From: Aedes albopictus
Lineage: Eukaryota; Arthropoda; Insecta; Diptera; Culicidae
Length of the DNA: 64,000 nt
NCBI RefSeq assembly: GCF_035046485.1
Contig: NC_085137.1
Location: forward strand, 2,705,977-2,769,976
Direction of reading: 5' to 3'
Made by a program: the position numbers and the translations under genes. How positions within the stretch are numbered: the first letter of the stretch is position 1; every line of letters begins with the position of its first letter. Under the pieces are notes generated by a model. It saw nothing but the letters and a program-made list of their open reading frames with translations. It ran no database searches and was not told the DNA's origin. Below, one piece after another: positions 12,661 to 24,081 of the stretch.

Positions 12661-13059
12661 GTATTGCAATACCTAAATAATAATCGGTCATTTTTCTATA
12701 CAAATAGTGATTTTTCCATAACTCAATAATACCTCAAGCAGTCCTGAACACCAAATCAATAACTCGTTGAGGTATTTTATAAATAACTACACAATATCAA
12801 AATTAGTTATTTTCAATACCAGGCTAATCGACCAATATCTCATTTTGGTATGATACCTAACTTTGGTATGATGTAGTTATGTGTCAGTTATCCGTTCCTG
12901 CTCGGGTGTAATATTTTAACCTGTTGGCATCAATAAATTAATAAATAACATTTGGATGGTCAATTGTAGAGGTTATGAGAACCGTCATAAAACCTGATAC
13001 CTTTTATATTGATTTTATGATGATCCTAAGAACCTCTTCTAGTCTATTTGACTAAAACT
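12661..13059. other. AT-rich interval, nothing recognised
   Basis: Contains several TACCT/ATACC words (near 12724, 12770 and 12850) but no pairing ends, coding frame or known repeat. Confidence 0.35.
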
Positions 13060-13500
13060 GGTACTAGGGTAGAGTCTTTCCCTGGCACATGGACTTCGAT
13101 CAGCCGCCCCTAACATTGGGATCAGAGGCTGTTGTGAGCCGCTCCTGCTGGAGAACAGACGCTCAGGTTTACAGAAGCAACTATCCCCCCCCTTCCCTGT
13201 CAGCCTACGACCAACGTTCTTACCGGGGTTGATTAGCCGATCTTTCCTCACAGCCCGGTTGGTGTCAGGCGGAGTTAAGGATAGGAGTTGCTGGGCGGAG
13301 GCTAGTGATCTCAATGGGATCCTTATTCGCTTAACCCTAAGAATGTCTCTTAGGATAGAAAAACCTATACTCATATAATTCATCACTCCGGTGAATCAGA
13401 GCTATATAGTGGCATCTCCAGACATTCATCTTCAACTACGGTTGCCGTTTGAACTTGAATCCAAAAGGTGCGCTGCACTCGGGGAGGAGGCCGGACTCGT
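13060..13500. other. GC-rich block of unknown origin
   Basis: A block clearly richer in GC than its flanks, with C-runs (near 13187) and words such as GTTGTGAGCCGCTCCTGCTG. The longest frame is 115 codons on the minus strand (13039-13386), followed by 72 codons (13383-13601). Neither matches a protein I know. A LINE 5' UTR or ORF1 fragment is possible, but nothing in the sequence decides it. Confidence 0.35.
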
Positions 13501-15944
13501 ATTTTTTTTTTATTAATATTGCTTATGAATGTTATCATAATTGCGGGTCGCTTTTTATGATTAATTAAAATGTAGCCCTCGGTGAGAACCTCAACCCCCA
13601 AGGTGAGGCAGAAATTGCGGAAGGCGCATAAAAATAATTTCTGTTTTATAAGGTGGCATAAAATGAAAAAAAAAATCAGTCACGTTTCTCGTCGGTTGTC
13701 GGAGACAAAACGAAAACGCATGTTGCGGTGAGAATGAATCGAGTCCAATGTTTGTTGGGTGGCCGGCCGGGGCTCCGAAAAAAATAATATATCGTTTTTG
13801 TTTTTACTCTCGGGATATACATAGTTAGTGGGCAGCAGAATTTTTTATTTATTAATGGGCAGTAAACGTTTTAGTTTATGGGCTTTGATGCGATTATGAT
13901 CGCATACGACCTGCTTTCGGGGTGGATAGTGTCAGAGTAGGTGTCGGTAATGGTTCGTTAAATGCTTGAAAAAGTTAATTTCCACGTTGACAGGAAATAG
14001 CGAGTCGCGGGCGTTCTAGTTTATTTCATGGGCATTTTGGGCATTTTGAAAGTTTATGATTATGAAGAAAATCTTAATATAGACATAACTGGTAGTTAGG
14101 GCTTTGGTAGTTAGGCATTACACGTGCCTGACTACTATAAAAGCGAGTTTGAAATCAATTGTTGGATCCGCATAGTACAGTGATTTCGGGTGAAATTGAT
14201 CGACGATAGGACCATTTTTATTTGTTATAAGTAACGCTTTAAACTTAAAACAATTTGTAAAAAATGTTTATCATCTGGCTCAAGAGTAATCGAATAATGA
14301 GTTTTCATGTTTTACAGCCAATTAGACACATATTTCAGTATAAAATTCAATATTTTCCGCAATTTCGTGTTAGGCGAACTTCAAAGACACTTTCAAACTT
14401 TTGTTACCGTAGCTATATTGCACATGTAATGAACATTTGAATGAATGTTTCTAGCTGCCAAGTACTCTCTAAACCCGATTTCGTCATCAAAAGTTCTATA
14501 AATATTGAAATATATCCATAAAATTGTACTTTTCTGAAAGTTTTAACATATTTAGTATGGAAATTGCATACTTTCGGGCGTTTTCTTTTGATTTATTAAA
14601 CTTCAAACATAAATAATTCAAAAATTTAGTAAACTTGTAAAAGTTTTGCATTTATTGCGTAGGGCTAAAAATTTCGTTAATACAGATAAAAAAATAGTAC
14701 TTCATCAATAAACAATCAAATTTCGTGGAAATGTACCACACTGCTGCTGTCCATAATGTTGTGTAATAATTGAACAAAGGTGTGTCCAATACATGCGACC
14801 TTGAAACGAATATTGAAAGAAAAGCATCCGTTTATCACCCATCTTCATACGAATTGGCAACTTTGCGGCCTTCCCTCGCAGACATGTACCTGTTTAGGCA
14901 AAATTAGTTTGACAAAGTAAAAAATTAAACCCACTCGTTTTTATCCTCGGGTGGTTTTTCTTCACATTCGGCGTCTGGTCTGGCTAAGGAAATGCATATC
15001 GAGCGATAACGATCTCCCTGTGAACGGATCTGCATCCATAAATGACCGTATTTTAAATATTACTCGCTGATCTATATCTCGTTGCGTTGCTGGTCTCGTT
15101 CTGTCCCACGGATCCGAGCTCCAAGCTGGGCCTCGCCGATTCTCCCCGGTGCAATGTCTCATGCTCGGGTGTATGCAAATCAACAACGGTCAGAGGAGCT
15201 CTGAGTAGATATGTGCTTATTTCTGCTTCACGAGTTATTCGCTTTATCCAACTTCCATTCAGATTTTTTCGGTTACGGTGAGCGTGTCATCCCTTGTTTT
15301 TGCTCAAAATAAAATCATCATTATAATATAAATGTGAATTCATAAATCTTCCGCATTAGAATCAATTTTATTTTATAGTCCCAGGCAGAGCTCCTGCTTC
15401 TAGATATGATTCGAAATTCCGCTCAACGTTGAGAAGGGCGAGAAATATAACGATGACAGTTGGCAGAGAAATGGAAGGAATTATATATTTCAGTTTGTCC
15501 ATTTCAATCACATGCATGTTTCTGCTGCGGATGACGGGCATGGGTTTCAACGGATTTGCTACATGAGTCGAGAGAAACATGCCAGCGGTCTTGTAGTCGA
15601 GCGACTTCGCATGCGATTGGAAAACGCAGCTAGGTTTACTTGTCTGCTTCTCCAGCGTGGAACAAATCTTGGAGGCGACTGTTTGATTTATCGTGTTTTT
15701 CGTTTCGCTTTGCCGGAGACAATGGACATCAATTTTGCTCCTCCACGACTCATCAAGGTTTGGAATCCTGCAAGCTTGCTGATCTCTAAAGACCGAGGAT
15801 TGGCATGCTTCCCAAATGGAATATAAATAAATGAATGATATATATTTATTCAATTATGTTGGGGGATAAAAATATAAATATGTCAACTAACTGTCAAAAC
15901 CCTGATACCAAAAGATAAATTTAGTTTGAAAGGGTTTTTGCATT
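13501..15944. other. Long interval without a recognised gene
   Basis: Mostly AT-rich. It holds a short hairpin near 14106-14135 (GTAGTTAGGCA...TGCCTGACTAC) and a 161-codon minus-strand frame at 15368-15853. That frame has no start context, splice pattern or domain that I recognise. A 104-codon frame overlaps it on the other strand. I cannot support a gene here. Confidence 0.4.
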
Positions 15945-16852
15945 GATTTTTTGCCTTTCTCGTACACTAAGTGTACTGGAAAGGCTATATGTTCACTCCA
16001 AAAATGACTTTTTGGTAGAAGGCCCGGAGGGTCGAGTCACATATACCAATCAACTCAGCTCGATGAATTAAGGTGATGTCTGTGTGTATGTGTACAAAAA
16101 AACTCACATAGCTTTTTGGCAGTAAACCTCAACCGATTTTGATGACTGACGGTTCATTCGACGCGGAATCTGGTCCCATTGTTTCCTATTGAAAATGGTT
16201 CGGATCGGTCCAGCCGTTCCGAAGTTATGGCCATTGGGTGTTCAGGACCAGTACCCTTGGAAGGGACTATACATAAAAATGTAACAAACACATACATGTG
16301 ACACATCAAACTGCGGCATTTTCGATTACCTGATAAACAGTTAGCAAGAAAACAGTCTCAGACCATATCTGAACCGGTAGTGTTTCGTAATCGGTTCCAG
16401 ATGTGCCGCTGGAAGTGACCAAATATAAAAATGATCCAGAACTATACATGCGACACATCAAATCGCGGCAATTTCGATAACCTGATGAACAGTTAGCGAG
16501 AAAATAGTCTCAGACCATTTCCGAACCGGTAGTGTTCCGGAACCGGTTCCGGATGTCCCGCTGGAAGTGGTCAAATATAAAAGTGAACCAAATCCATGCA
16601 TGCGATATATCAAAGCGCGGCTTTTTTATGATATTGAAAGGTTGGTATAAAAAAATATTCAGGCCATATTTGAACCGGTAGTGTTTCGGAACCGGTTCCG
16701 GGTGTCCCGCCGAAAGTGGCCGTATATAAAAGTGAACAAAACTTATGCATGCGACACATCAAATCACGACTTTCCCATCAACTTGATGACCACTTATGAA
16801 GGAAGTAGACTAAGACCACATTAGGGACTGCCAGTAGTGCCGAAACTAGTTC

Positions 16853-17012
16853 GGGGATGTTCATAAACCACATAGACCAAATTTTGGCCATCTCAGACCA
16901 CCCCCCCTCGTAGACTCTCGTTCATACAAAAATTTTGAAATTTGTGTGGAGCGTAGACTTTGGCCAGACCCCCCCTCCCCCCAGAAAGTCTACGAGGTTT
17001 ATGAATGGCCCC
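16853..17012. mobile_element. MITE with TTCATAAACC ends, candidate 3-bp TSD
   Basis: GGGGATGTTCATAAACC pairs with the inverse of GGTTTATGAATGGCCCC. TTC flanks both sides (16850-16852 and 17013-17015). The interior has C-runs and GTAGACT words. It sits within one unit of the tandem array. Confidence 0.65.
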
Positions 17013-17357
17013 TTCCGGGTTTCCCTCCAAAAGCGGCTAAATATAAAATTGAACCAAACCCCAATCCCATGCATGCGACACAGCAAAACGCGACTTTTTG
17101 ATAACCTAACTAACGTTAGCAAGCAAACAGCCTCAGACTATTTCAGAGACTGCCGGTAGTGTTCCGCAACCGGTTCCGGGCCGGAAGTGAAACCAAACCC
17201 ATGCATTGAGGTATCGTGGCTTTTTAAGTAACATGATGAACAGATGCAAGAAAATAGACGCAAGCCATATCAGTGTAATATGGAATCGTTTCCGGGTGTC
17301 CCGTCAGAAATGGTCAATTGTAAAAGAGAACCAATACATGCGACATATCAATGACTT

Positions 17358-17613
17358 CAAGATTGAGTTTAAATAAGGGCGAAAGTAACATGAGAGAGTT
17401 CTCTTCATCGACTCTCTCTTCTGCAAATTAAAGTGACAAGAGGCAAGTATGGTTAAACTTTTTTGTCATAAATTGCTAGATTACGATGCAATCTAGCGCC
17501 TAAGTGTAAAAAAGTTCGATTGAATTTACATCTTGTCACTTTAATTTGCAGAAGAGAGAGTCGATGAAGAGAACTCTCTCATGTTACTTTCGCCCTTATT
17601 TAAACTCAATCTA
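17358..17613. mobile_element. Foldback MITE with 81-bp identical arms
   Basis: The stretch AGATTGAGTTTAAATAAGGG (from 17360) through GCAAATTAAAGTGACAAG is repeated as an exact inverse ending at about 17612. I find no mismatch over 81 bases. The loop is about 90 bp. GACTT flanks both sides (17353-17357 and 17614-17618) as a candidate duplication. There is no coding capacity. Confidence 0.9.
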
Positions 17614-18140
17614 GACTTATTCAGTAACATGATAAACGGTTAGCCAGTAAATAATCTCAGAGCATATCTTGGAGAGCCGGTAGTGTTCCAGAACTGGTGA
17701 TGAGACGAGTAACCCGCCGGAAGTGATAAAATATAGAAGGGAACCAAACAATAGAGGCGTTATTGATAATCTGATGAAAGGTGAATAAGAAAATAGTCTC
17801 AGGCCACATCTAGAACTAGTAATAGTATTTCGGAATCGGTTGCGGGTGTTCCATCGGAAGTGATTAAATAGAAGTGAACCAAAATCGAGCATGCGACACA
17901 TAAAATCGAGGCTATTTCAAAAAATTGCTGAACAGTTAGTAAGTAAATACTCTCAGATCATATTAATATTCGGCTTTTTAAGTAACCTAATGAACAGTTG
18001 ACAAGAACATAGTCTCATCCCATATGTGAGACAACCGGAATCGATTGCAGGTGTCCCGCCGAAAGTGGCCGAACGTAAAGCGTAAGCAGAATTATAAAAG
18101 TGAACAAAATAAATTTCAAAGCGATAAATCAAATCGTGGC

Positions 18141-18825
18141 TTTTTTGATAGCCTGTAAACGTTGGGGAAGATTATAAGAAAAGAAATTGTCAAAGCCTTC
18201 ATATATGCAAAAGAACAAAATCGTTATCAAACCGATCTCATCAAATCACACCATTTCAGATTCCTGCGGTGTAAATATATAGTAAGATGGATCAACGGTC
18301 TATGGAAAAATTATAATTTGATCGCATCAACACCGAATAAAGTTTTTTCAATCTTCAATCTCCTTTTGCTTCTAAAATTACTGCTCACAATTTGGGTGCG
18401 GCTGGTTGAACCCTCGCTTTTCTCACTGCGATTGAATTTTGAATGGAAAATTTCCATTTTTTGCATTTTTCTAGTAAGGAGGTCAAATTTCACATGAATC
18501 GTGTTACCAATGATACTAAAATATAGCCTAAAGTGTACTAAAAAAAACTTTGTCGAAGATCACAAAGTGATCTGTGATTGTGTACAAAGTTAACCTTCTT
18601 TACGTATTAGCTGACGCTCACCCCGCCGCCGTAGTGAGTGGAATGGGGTCATAACGATCCCAATGCGCAACTAGGGTTAAGGTGGTCAAGCAGTCTACTG
18701 AGAGGTCTGATACTTGTTAGCTCTGTTTTGCTGTTGTACCATCAATAAGTTTCCCAAATCGATGAAAGATGAAAATTGTTGCTTTTTGAAAGTTAACATT
18801 GTGCTTTTCTTATAAAGTGATTCAG
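18141..18825. other. Unassigned, with short hAT-like remnant
   Basis: At 18545-18575 the words TTTGTCGAAGATCACAAAGTGATC resemble the interior of the hAT foldback at 30777-31532 (TTTATCGAAGACCGCAAAGTG). The open frames are AT-rich and unrecognisable. No gene is seen. Confidence 0.35.
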
Positions 18826-18920
18826 GTACATTTTGGCTAACGTCGACAGAAATATCATGAGTACGTATTCGACGAGAAAGGCACTATCACCACTAGGTGG
18901 ATTAATCTGGGTTTTTTTGA
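18826..18920. repeat. Dispersed repeat fragment, copy 1
   Basis: TCAGGTACATTTTGGCTAAC, CGACAGAAATATCATGAGTA, TCGACGAGAAAGGCAC and ACTAGGTGGATTAATCTGGG recur in order at 24755-24850. It appears to be the edge of a dispersed non-coding repeat. The right flank is T-rich in both copies. Confidence 0.6.
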
Positions 18921-19838
18921 AGTTTGTTCCTTCACACTGTCCATTCATGCCGTTGACAACCATGTTATCGTTATGCTTCTCACTATTATTTTTGATGAAC
19001 GCATTGTACGAAAGCTCGATAATAAACTTTGGATTTATGCAGCGAGGTCTAATTAGGCAATGAATAAATATAGAGGTACTCTTGGATCCTTGCCTTGAAC
19101 CCATAAATAATGTATCATCGAAATGTTTCAATGTCACTGGGAACGCTACCTGTCAAACAAAGTTGAAAGAATCCGAAATTTGTGAGGGCTATCATCTTGC
19201 GGTATACCTCAATTGCCGATTGCCACGAATGCCGAAGCTATTGAGAAAAAAATAGTACGGTATCGTTTCAATAAAAGTATCCACTTTCTGAATGAACCTC
19301 CGTTCTTAGGTCATCCTTTTTTCGACAGCATAAGCTCCCCTCGCTCCAAAAAGAGCAAATGTCGAGGAAAATTGTACCTTCTATTTCGTCCGAGCAAACA
19401 ACAGCGCAACAGATCTCATAATATTTTACAAATTATGGTCTATCACACGGAAAATCAAGACGCCATAAATCAGAAGTCGATTCCCTCTGATCCATCGCAA
19501 TTTATATCAATAATAATAAAAAATATATTCCTTCTGGCACTCTGGCGAATATCTCTATCATCTCTCCTGTCCCGTATACCTATAATGCTACATATACGTT
19601 TATGATGGCCTGCCCCTCGGTCAGGCGTCTACGTGGGCAAGGGTGGCAAAGTGATGACCATCAACGGTATCAATTGATACGGATCGAGTCGCCTTTTGGA
19701 AGAAAAAAAAGGTAAACAAAATATTGCCCCGGGTTATCTCTCTTGAGAGATCCGAGCAAAATCATACGTTTATTACTACATCTAATCCGGTCCGGAGTTA
19801 TGAATTCCATAAAGATATATATATTTCCGATAGTCGTA
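18921..19838. other. Unassigned interval
   Basis: The longest frame is 130 codons (19213-19605, plus), without any domain or codon pattern that I recognise. No TIR pair was detected. Just before the SINE the target word TAGTCGTA lies at 19831-19838. Confidence 0.35.
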
Positions 19839-20122
19839 GGGCCCATATAGCCGAGGCGGTAAACGCACGGGTATTCAGCATGACCATGCTGAGGGTGACG
19901 GGTTCGATTCCCGGTCGGTCCAGGATCTTTTCGTAAAGGAAATTTCCTTGACTTCCTTGGGCATAGAGTATCTTCGTGCCTGCCACACGATATACACATG
20001 CAAAATGGTCATTGGCAGAGGAAGCTCTCAGTTAATAACTGTGGAAGTGCTCATAGAACACTGAGCTGAGAAGCAGGCTTTGTCCCAGTGAGGACGTTAC
20101 GCCAAGAAGAGGAGAGGAGTCG
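19839..20122 (+). mobile_element. Feilai-like tRNA-derived SINE with TSD
   Basis: Same family as 11224-11508. It starts GGGCCCATATAGCCGAGGCG, with B-box GGTTCGATTCC, body words GATCTTTTCGTAAAGGAAA and GCAGAGGAAGCTCTCAGTTA, and ends GCCAAGAAGAGGAGAGGAG. TAGTCGTA flanks both sides (19831-19838 and 20123-20130), marking insertion by LINE-assisted retroposition. The tRNA-like hairpin CAGCATGACCATGCTG replaces a proper anticodon arm. Confidence 0.92.
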
Positions 20123-20130
20123 TAGTCGTA

Positions 20131-20541
20131 TCGCATCCGTTATCTTCGGGCCAATTTTCACAGTTGCCACTTCTTGGGCTGGTGTTGTTTACTTTTATTT
20201 GCCAGAGGATTTTCCTCTCCTTTGCGCACTCACCTCTATTGTTGAGCCTCAAAGGGGATTACGGTTTTGAATTATAGTGTCCCTTCGCATTGATTTGGCC
20301 TACATGTTTGATATTGGATTTTCCTGCATGCACAGTGGTAGAAACTGTGTTTTATGGTTAATTGTTATTCATAGAAAGTTTGCGATAATCATTGGATAGT
20401 AAATTTCCATTATTTTTCGTAAAAATTTTCAAAATCTTAAGAGTTCAGATTTTCCAAACATACTTAAGTTACAGTGAAATGAAAAGAAAATGTATGGGGC
20501 CTTGTGAAATAAACTTTGAGATTTTTTTAACTGTTTTACTG
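20131..20541. other. Unassigned interval
   Basis: No repeats, TIR pairs or coding frames of note. Confidence 0.35.
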
Positions 20542-20803
20542 TTTTGCCTTTCTTGTACACTAAGTGAATTGGAAAGGCTATATGTTCACTCCAAAAATGA
20601 GTCTTTGATTGAAGGCCTGGAAGGTCGACTCACAAATATACACCACTCAACTCAGCTCGACGAGTTGAGGTCATGTGTATGTATAAAAAAACTCTCACCA
20701 CAATGAAAATGGTTCAAATCGGTCCAGCCGTTCCGGAGTTATCGCCGTTTAGGTGTTTTGGACCAGTACCCCAGGAAGGGGCCAGATATGAAAATGCAAT
20801 ATA

Positions 20804-21956
20804 GACTGTTTCAGAAATTATAAATACACCTTGTTTATTAAATTAAATAAACTGTTCTAATGATTTTAACCAACTTCTTTCAGAGTATAGCATATTGTTC
20901 TTCATATTTTTATATTACCTTATAATTGTCTTGATATTTTAAAGAAAATTTGAGTTCTCTAACAAATAGGGGAAATTACCTATTCTCGGCCGTTTTGTTC
21001 TCTTCGTCTTTGGGGGTTTTTTGAAACCTATTGAACTCAGATTTGGTCTCAAATCCTTTCCAACTAAGTTGAATTATATGGCCAAGTTTCAGGTAATTTG
21101 GCTAGCAAAAACCCCCCGTGACGAAGAGAGCAAACCTGCCGATAATACCCATTGTCACCCTAACTTAATTTTTCAAATTTGCATTTGCAAAAACGGTTTT
21201 TTTTTTATTGATTTCAGCATTATTTATCACTAAATACCAAAAATTATCTACATTTTTATCACATTCGCTTTCTCAACAAGTTGTCTAAGGAATGCCTTGA
21301 ACAAAATTTAGGAAAAATCGATAAAGGCATTTCCACAACATTTTTTTCGTAGATCAAATTCCTTATTTTTACAGGTTTTCTACGGAACATAATAACTACA
21401 ACACAGTTTCTTAGCTTTCCTGAATCTAAACAAACTTATTTTTTTCATTCGATCCTTCAGATGGCTAAGCTTGTCATGGTATGTAAATGGTGGTAAAAAC
21501 GAATGTAGTAAGCAGTAATTAAGACATTCGTTTGTTTAACGTTCGTTGCTACTGGTGTTGTTGAGAAATTTGAAACAAAAAAAAATGTATTGAGAAGGCC
21601 CGTAATGGTGGTTCTTGATCAAATATTCCAGTAAAAATTACTCTAACCAATCGAAAAATATCTTTTATTATCGATACAGCAATTTTTATTGTGTTTGGAA
21701 ATAAAATATTTTATCTGTGAGTTTTTTTTCTTTTCTATTATGCTACATTTTTTTACCACTTTGTGCAACTTCAAATTTTAATCATTTAGTTTACAGAGCC
21801 CTATTTTTTAACTTTTACCAGAAACATCAAGAAAATTGGTATTATTTGCTTCGTTAGCATGTTTACTATAAGAGCTAGAAGATTTTTTTTTTGGATATTG
21901 TGCTCAAATTGAAATGGCAGTTAAACGTTAGTGTATTTATAATTACTGAAACAGTC
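20804..21956. mobile_element. TA-flanked element, mariner-sized, no transposase
   Basis: GACTGTTTCAGAAATTATAA at the left matches the inverse of the right end with one mismatch over about 26 bases (through AATACAC). TA lies at 20802-20803 and 21957-21958. Its 1153 bp includes a nested 192-bp MITE. There is no DDE/D frame longer than 70 codons, so it is non-autonomous or eroded. Confidence 0.88.
20969..21160. mobile_element. TA-flanked MITE nested in 20804-21956
   Basis: Left GGGGAAATTACCTATTCTCG and, inverted, right GGGTGACAATGGGTATTATC pair imperfectly. The match is better inward (TTTTGTTCTCTTCGTC with its inverse GACGAAGAGAGCAAA). TA lies at 20967-20968 and 21161-21162. No coding capacity. 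Confidence 0.75.
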
Positions 21957-21970
21957 TATAAACGCATACA

Positions 21971-22045
21971 TTTTTTTCCTGTTCGGGTTTGTCACTGCGA
22001 CCAGTTTTTAGATCTATTGTGACATTACCCGTATCCTTAGTGTAG
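21971..22045 (-). mobile_element. 5'-truncated LINE 3' end with poly(A)
   Basis: A T7 run followed by CCTGTTCGGGTTTGTCACTG and ATTACCCGTATCCTTAGT. It is a clear relative of 8997-9070, inserted beside the mariner-like element within the tandem array. Confidence 0.6.
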
Positions 22046-22889
22046 TGCATGTCGCATTACTCAATTGCCATTGAGGGGCAATAAAGTATCGATTTTGATA
22101 CAGTTTTTGTTTTGTTTTCTTAGAAAACAAAACAAGAGTACTGATATTGGCCATGCATCGAAAACCTAGCATCACCCTTGTTTTGCTGCTAAATTCTCCC
22201 CAGTAGGAAGTTTAGGACCCGGGTTTTAACATTAACAGCATTTTGTGGCACATCAAACTGCGGCATTTTCAATAACCTGATGAATAGTAAGCAGGAAAAT
22301 AGACCATATCTGAACCGGCAGTGATCCAGAACCAGTTCCGGGTGTCCCACCGGAAATGGAAAAATATATAAGTAAACCAAAACATAACCCGTACATGCAA
22401 CACACAAAAAAAGGTCAGACCACATTCGAAACTACCGGTAATGTTCCGGAACCGGTTCTGGGTGTCCAGCCGAAAGTAGCAAAGTATAATAATGTACCAA
22501 AACAATGCATGCGACACATCAAATCGCGGATCTTTAGGTAACCTGTAAAACGAGCTCCGACTTTATTTGGAACAACCGGTAGTGTTCCGGAACCGATTAC
22601 AGGTGTCCCGCCAATCCTCAATTGTGATAATAACAAAATAAAATAAGTCAAAACTCATGGTGACGAACTATTCAAATTGTGTAAAAACTGTTTTAAAAGT
22701 AAACATTCACTCATAAAAAAAGTAGATGCTAGAATATTAAAGTTATACAATAATGAAAACAGAATGCACATAAAAGTAAATTAAAAGCTGTAAGCAAGAA
22801 ACTAGTCTCAGGTCACATTAGGGACAATCAGTATAGTCCGGAACTGGTTCTGGGTGTCCCGCTAGTTCGAAAATTGTTGCTGTTGAATT

Positions 22890-23530
22890 ACCGCCAACCG
22901 GGGTAAACTTTTAATTCGACAAATTGATAACCCTACACAATCTTATTCATAGCAAAGTGGCCACTCTAGTTTTTGTTTTGATTGTCGGATTTGTTATTAA
23001 ACTCAAATCCTACTGATACTGTTATGGTGCGAATTGATTGCCGGGGTTTATTCCGGCTGATCTCCAGACGGATCAGGTGTCGGATAGCACCAAATTTGAA
23101 CTTCCGGAAGAAGCTGCTGCAAGAGAAGTTCTGCGGGTGTGAGTATTATCACAATATCGGATCATTCAGTAGAATAACTAGCCACAGAAGGTCAATGTAA
23201 CGACTGTTCGTGTGACTAACATCTAGTTTGCCACGCCCTTACAGCATCAGGAGCGGTACTGGAAGTGTCAAGTTAATTTTGTTTACCAAAACAAAAGGTC
23301 CTCTACAAGAAAAACACTTAAAAATAGTAAATTATTGCAATTAAAGTTATTAAAATAATTAATTGAGAAAGGTGACTACAGCGCCATTCGAGTTCTAGTG
23401 TATTTCTTTTGATCATTCGCATTTACAGTGTAGAACGCTGTGACATTTGATTAGTTTTCAATTCAACAAATGTCGAATGAGCGGGTACGAATTACGTAGT
23501 GTCGTATTAAAGAGTGTCGAATGAGCGGGG
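22890..23530. other. Unassigned stretch interrupting the array
   Basis: No ~150-bp unit landmarks appear here. The sequence includes AATGAGCGGGTACGAATTAC and GAATGAGCGGGGTAAGAC, two similar words about 50 bp apart (near 23476 and 23519). No TIR pair or coding frame was resolved. It may be another unrecognised insertion. Confidence 0.35.
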
Positions 23531-23884
23531 TAAGACGGTACATAGCAGCTTTTTCGATCACCTGATGAAGGATTCGTAAGAACATATTCTCATCAGACCA
23601 TATTTGAGACAACCGGAAGTGGTGAAATTTAAAAGTGAATCAAAAGCATACACGCGAAACATCAGGCGGCTTTTTAGGTAACCAATGAAATAGTTACATG
23701 CTATATTTAGGACAACTGACCGGTAGTTCCGGGTGTCCCACCGAAAGCGTTTATATATAGAAGTGAACCAAACTCATGAATGCGACACATCAAACCACGG
23801 CATTTTTAATAACCTGAGCAACGGTTAGTAAGAAAATAGACCGATACCATATCAGAGACTACCGGTAGGGTTGTAGAACCAGCG

Positions 23885-23954
23885 TTTTTTTTCCTCCCTT
23901 GTTGGGGAAATTAAGCCACTGCGTTCAATAGCTGAACTTTTGTGGCGTAAAAAG
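23885..23954 (-). mobile_element. Very short LINE 3' end with TSD
   Basis: A T8 run, then CCACTGCGTTC and CTTTTGTGGCG, diverged relatives of the words in the 9.0 and 22.0 kb stubs. CCAGCG lies directly before (ending 23884) and again at 23955-23960, a candidate target duplication. The insert is only ~70 bp. Confidence 0.55.
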
Positions 23955-24081
23955 CCAGCGTTTAGTGCTTCGTCAGATCTACAAAAGTGAACGAAATCAA
24001 TGCATGCGATAAATATGTGTAAGGAAACAAAATCTTGATAAAACTAAAGCCATATACTAACAGCCGTCTCACTCTACTTGC

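Larger units (their letters stand above)
15945..18140. repeat. Composite repeat, copy 1: head plus ~150-bp tandem units
   Basis: The head (15945-16260) starts TTTTGCCTTTCTCGTACACT and includes AAAGGCTATATGTTCACTCC and GGTTCGGATCGGTCCAGCCG. Tandem units follow, each with GAACCGGTAGTGTTYCGGAA, a GGTTCCGGGTGTCCCGCC-like word, ATGCATGCGACACATCAAA and TTAGCAAGAAAATAGTCTCA. The CCGGTAG landmark falls at about 16374, 16526, 16674 and 16831, giving a period near 150 bp. Units decay rightward and are split by elements at 16853-17012 and 17358-17613. There is no coding frame. A second copy with the same head begins at 20542. Confidence 0.85.
20542..24066. repeat. Composite repeat, copy 2, heavily interrupted
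   Basis: The head recurs (CACTAAGTGAATTGGAAAGG, TATATGTTCACTCCAAAAAT, AAATCGGTCCAGCCGTTCCG). ~150-bp-type units resume at 22240-22890 and 23530-24060 (CCGGTAATGTTCCGGAACCG, GCGACACATCAAA). Between them are a TA element (20804-21956), a LINE 3' stub (21971-22045), an unassigned stretch (22890-23530) and another LINE stub (23885-23954). It is the same family as 15945-18140. Confidence 0.8.

Noticed and set aside
20804..21956. Intact mariner element because of size and TIRs
   Set aside because: No DDE/D frame; the longest internal frame is 70 codons and part of the length is a nested MITE.
22092..22135. Palindrome TTTTGTTTTGTTTTCTTAGAAAACAAAACAAG as a terminator or operator
   Set aside because: A simple AT hairpin in non-coding repeat DNA. 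Nothing nearby is a transcription unit.
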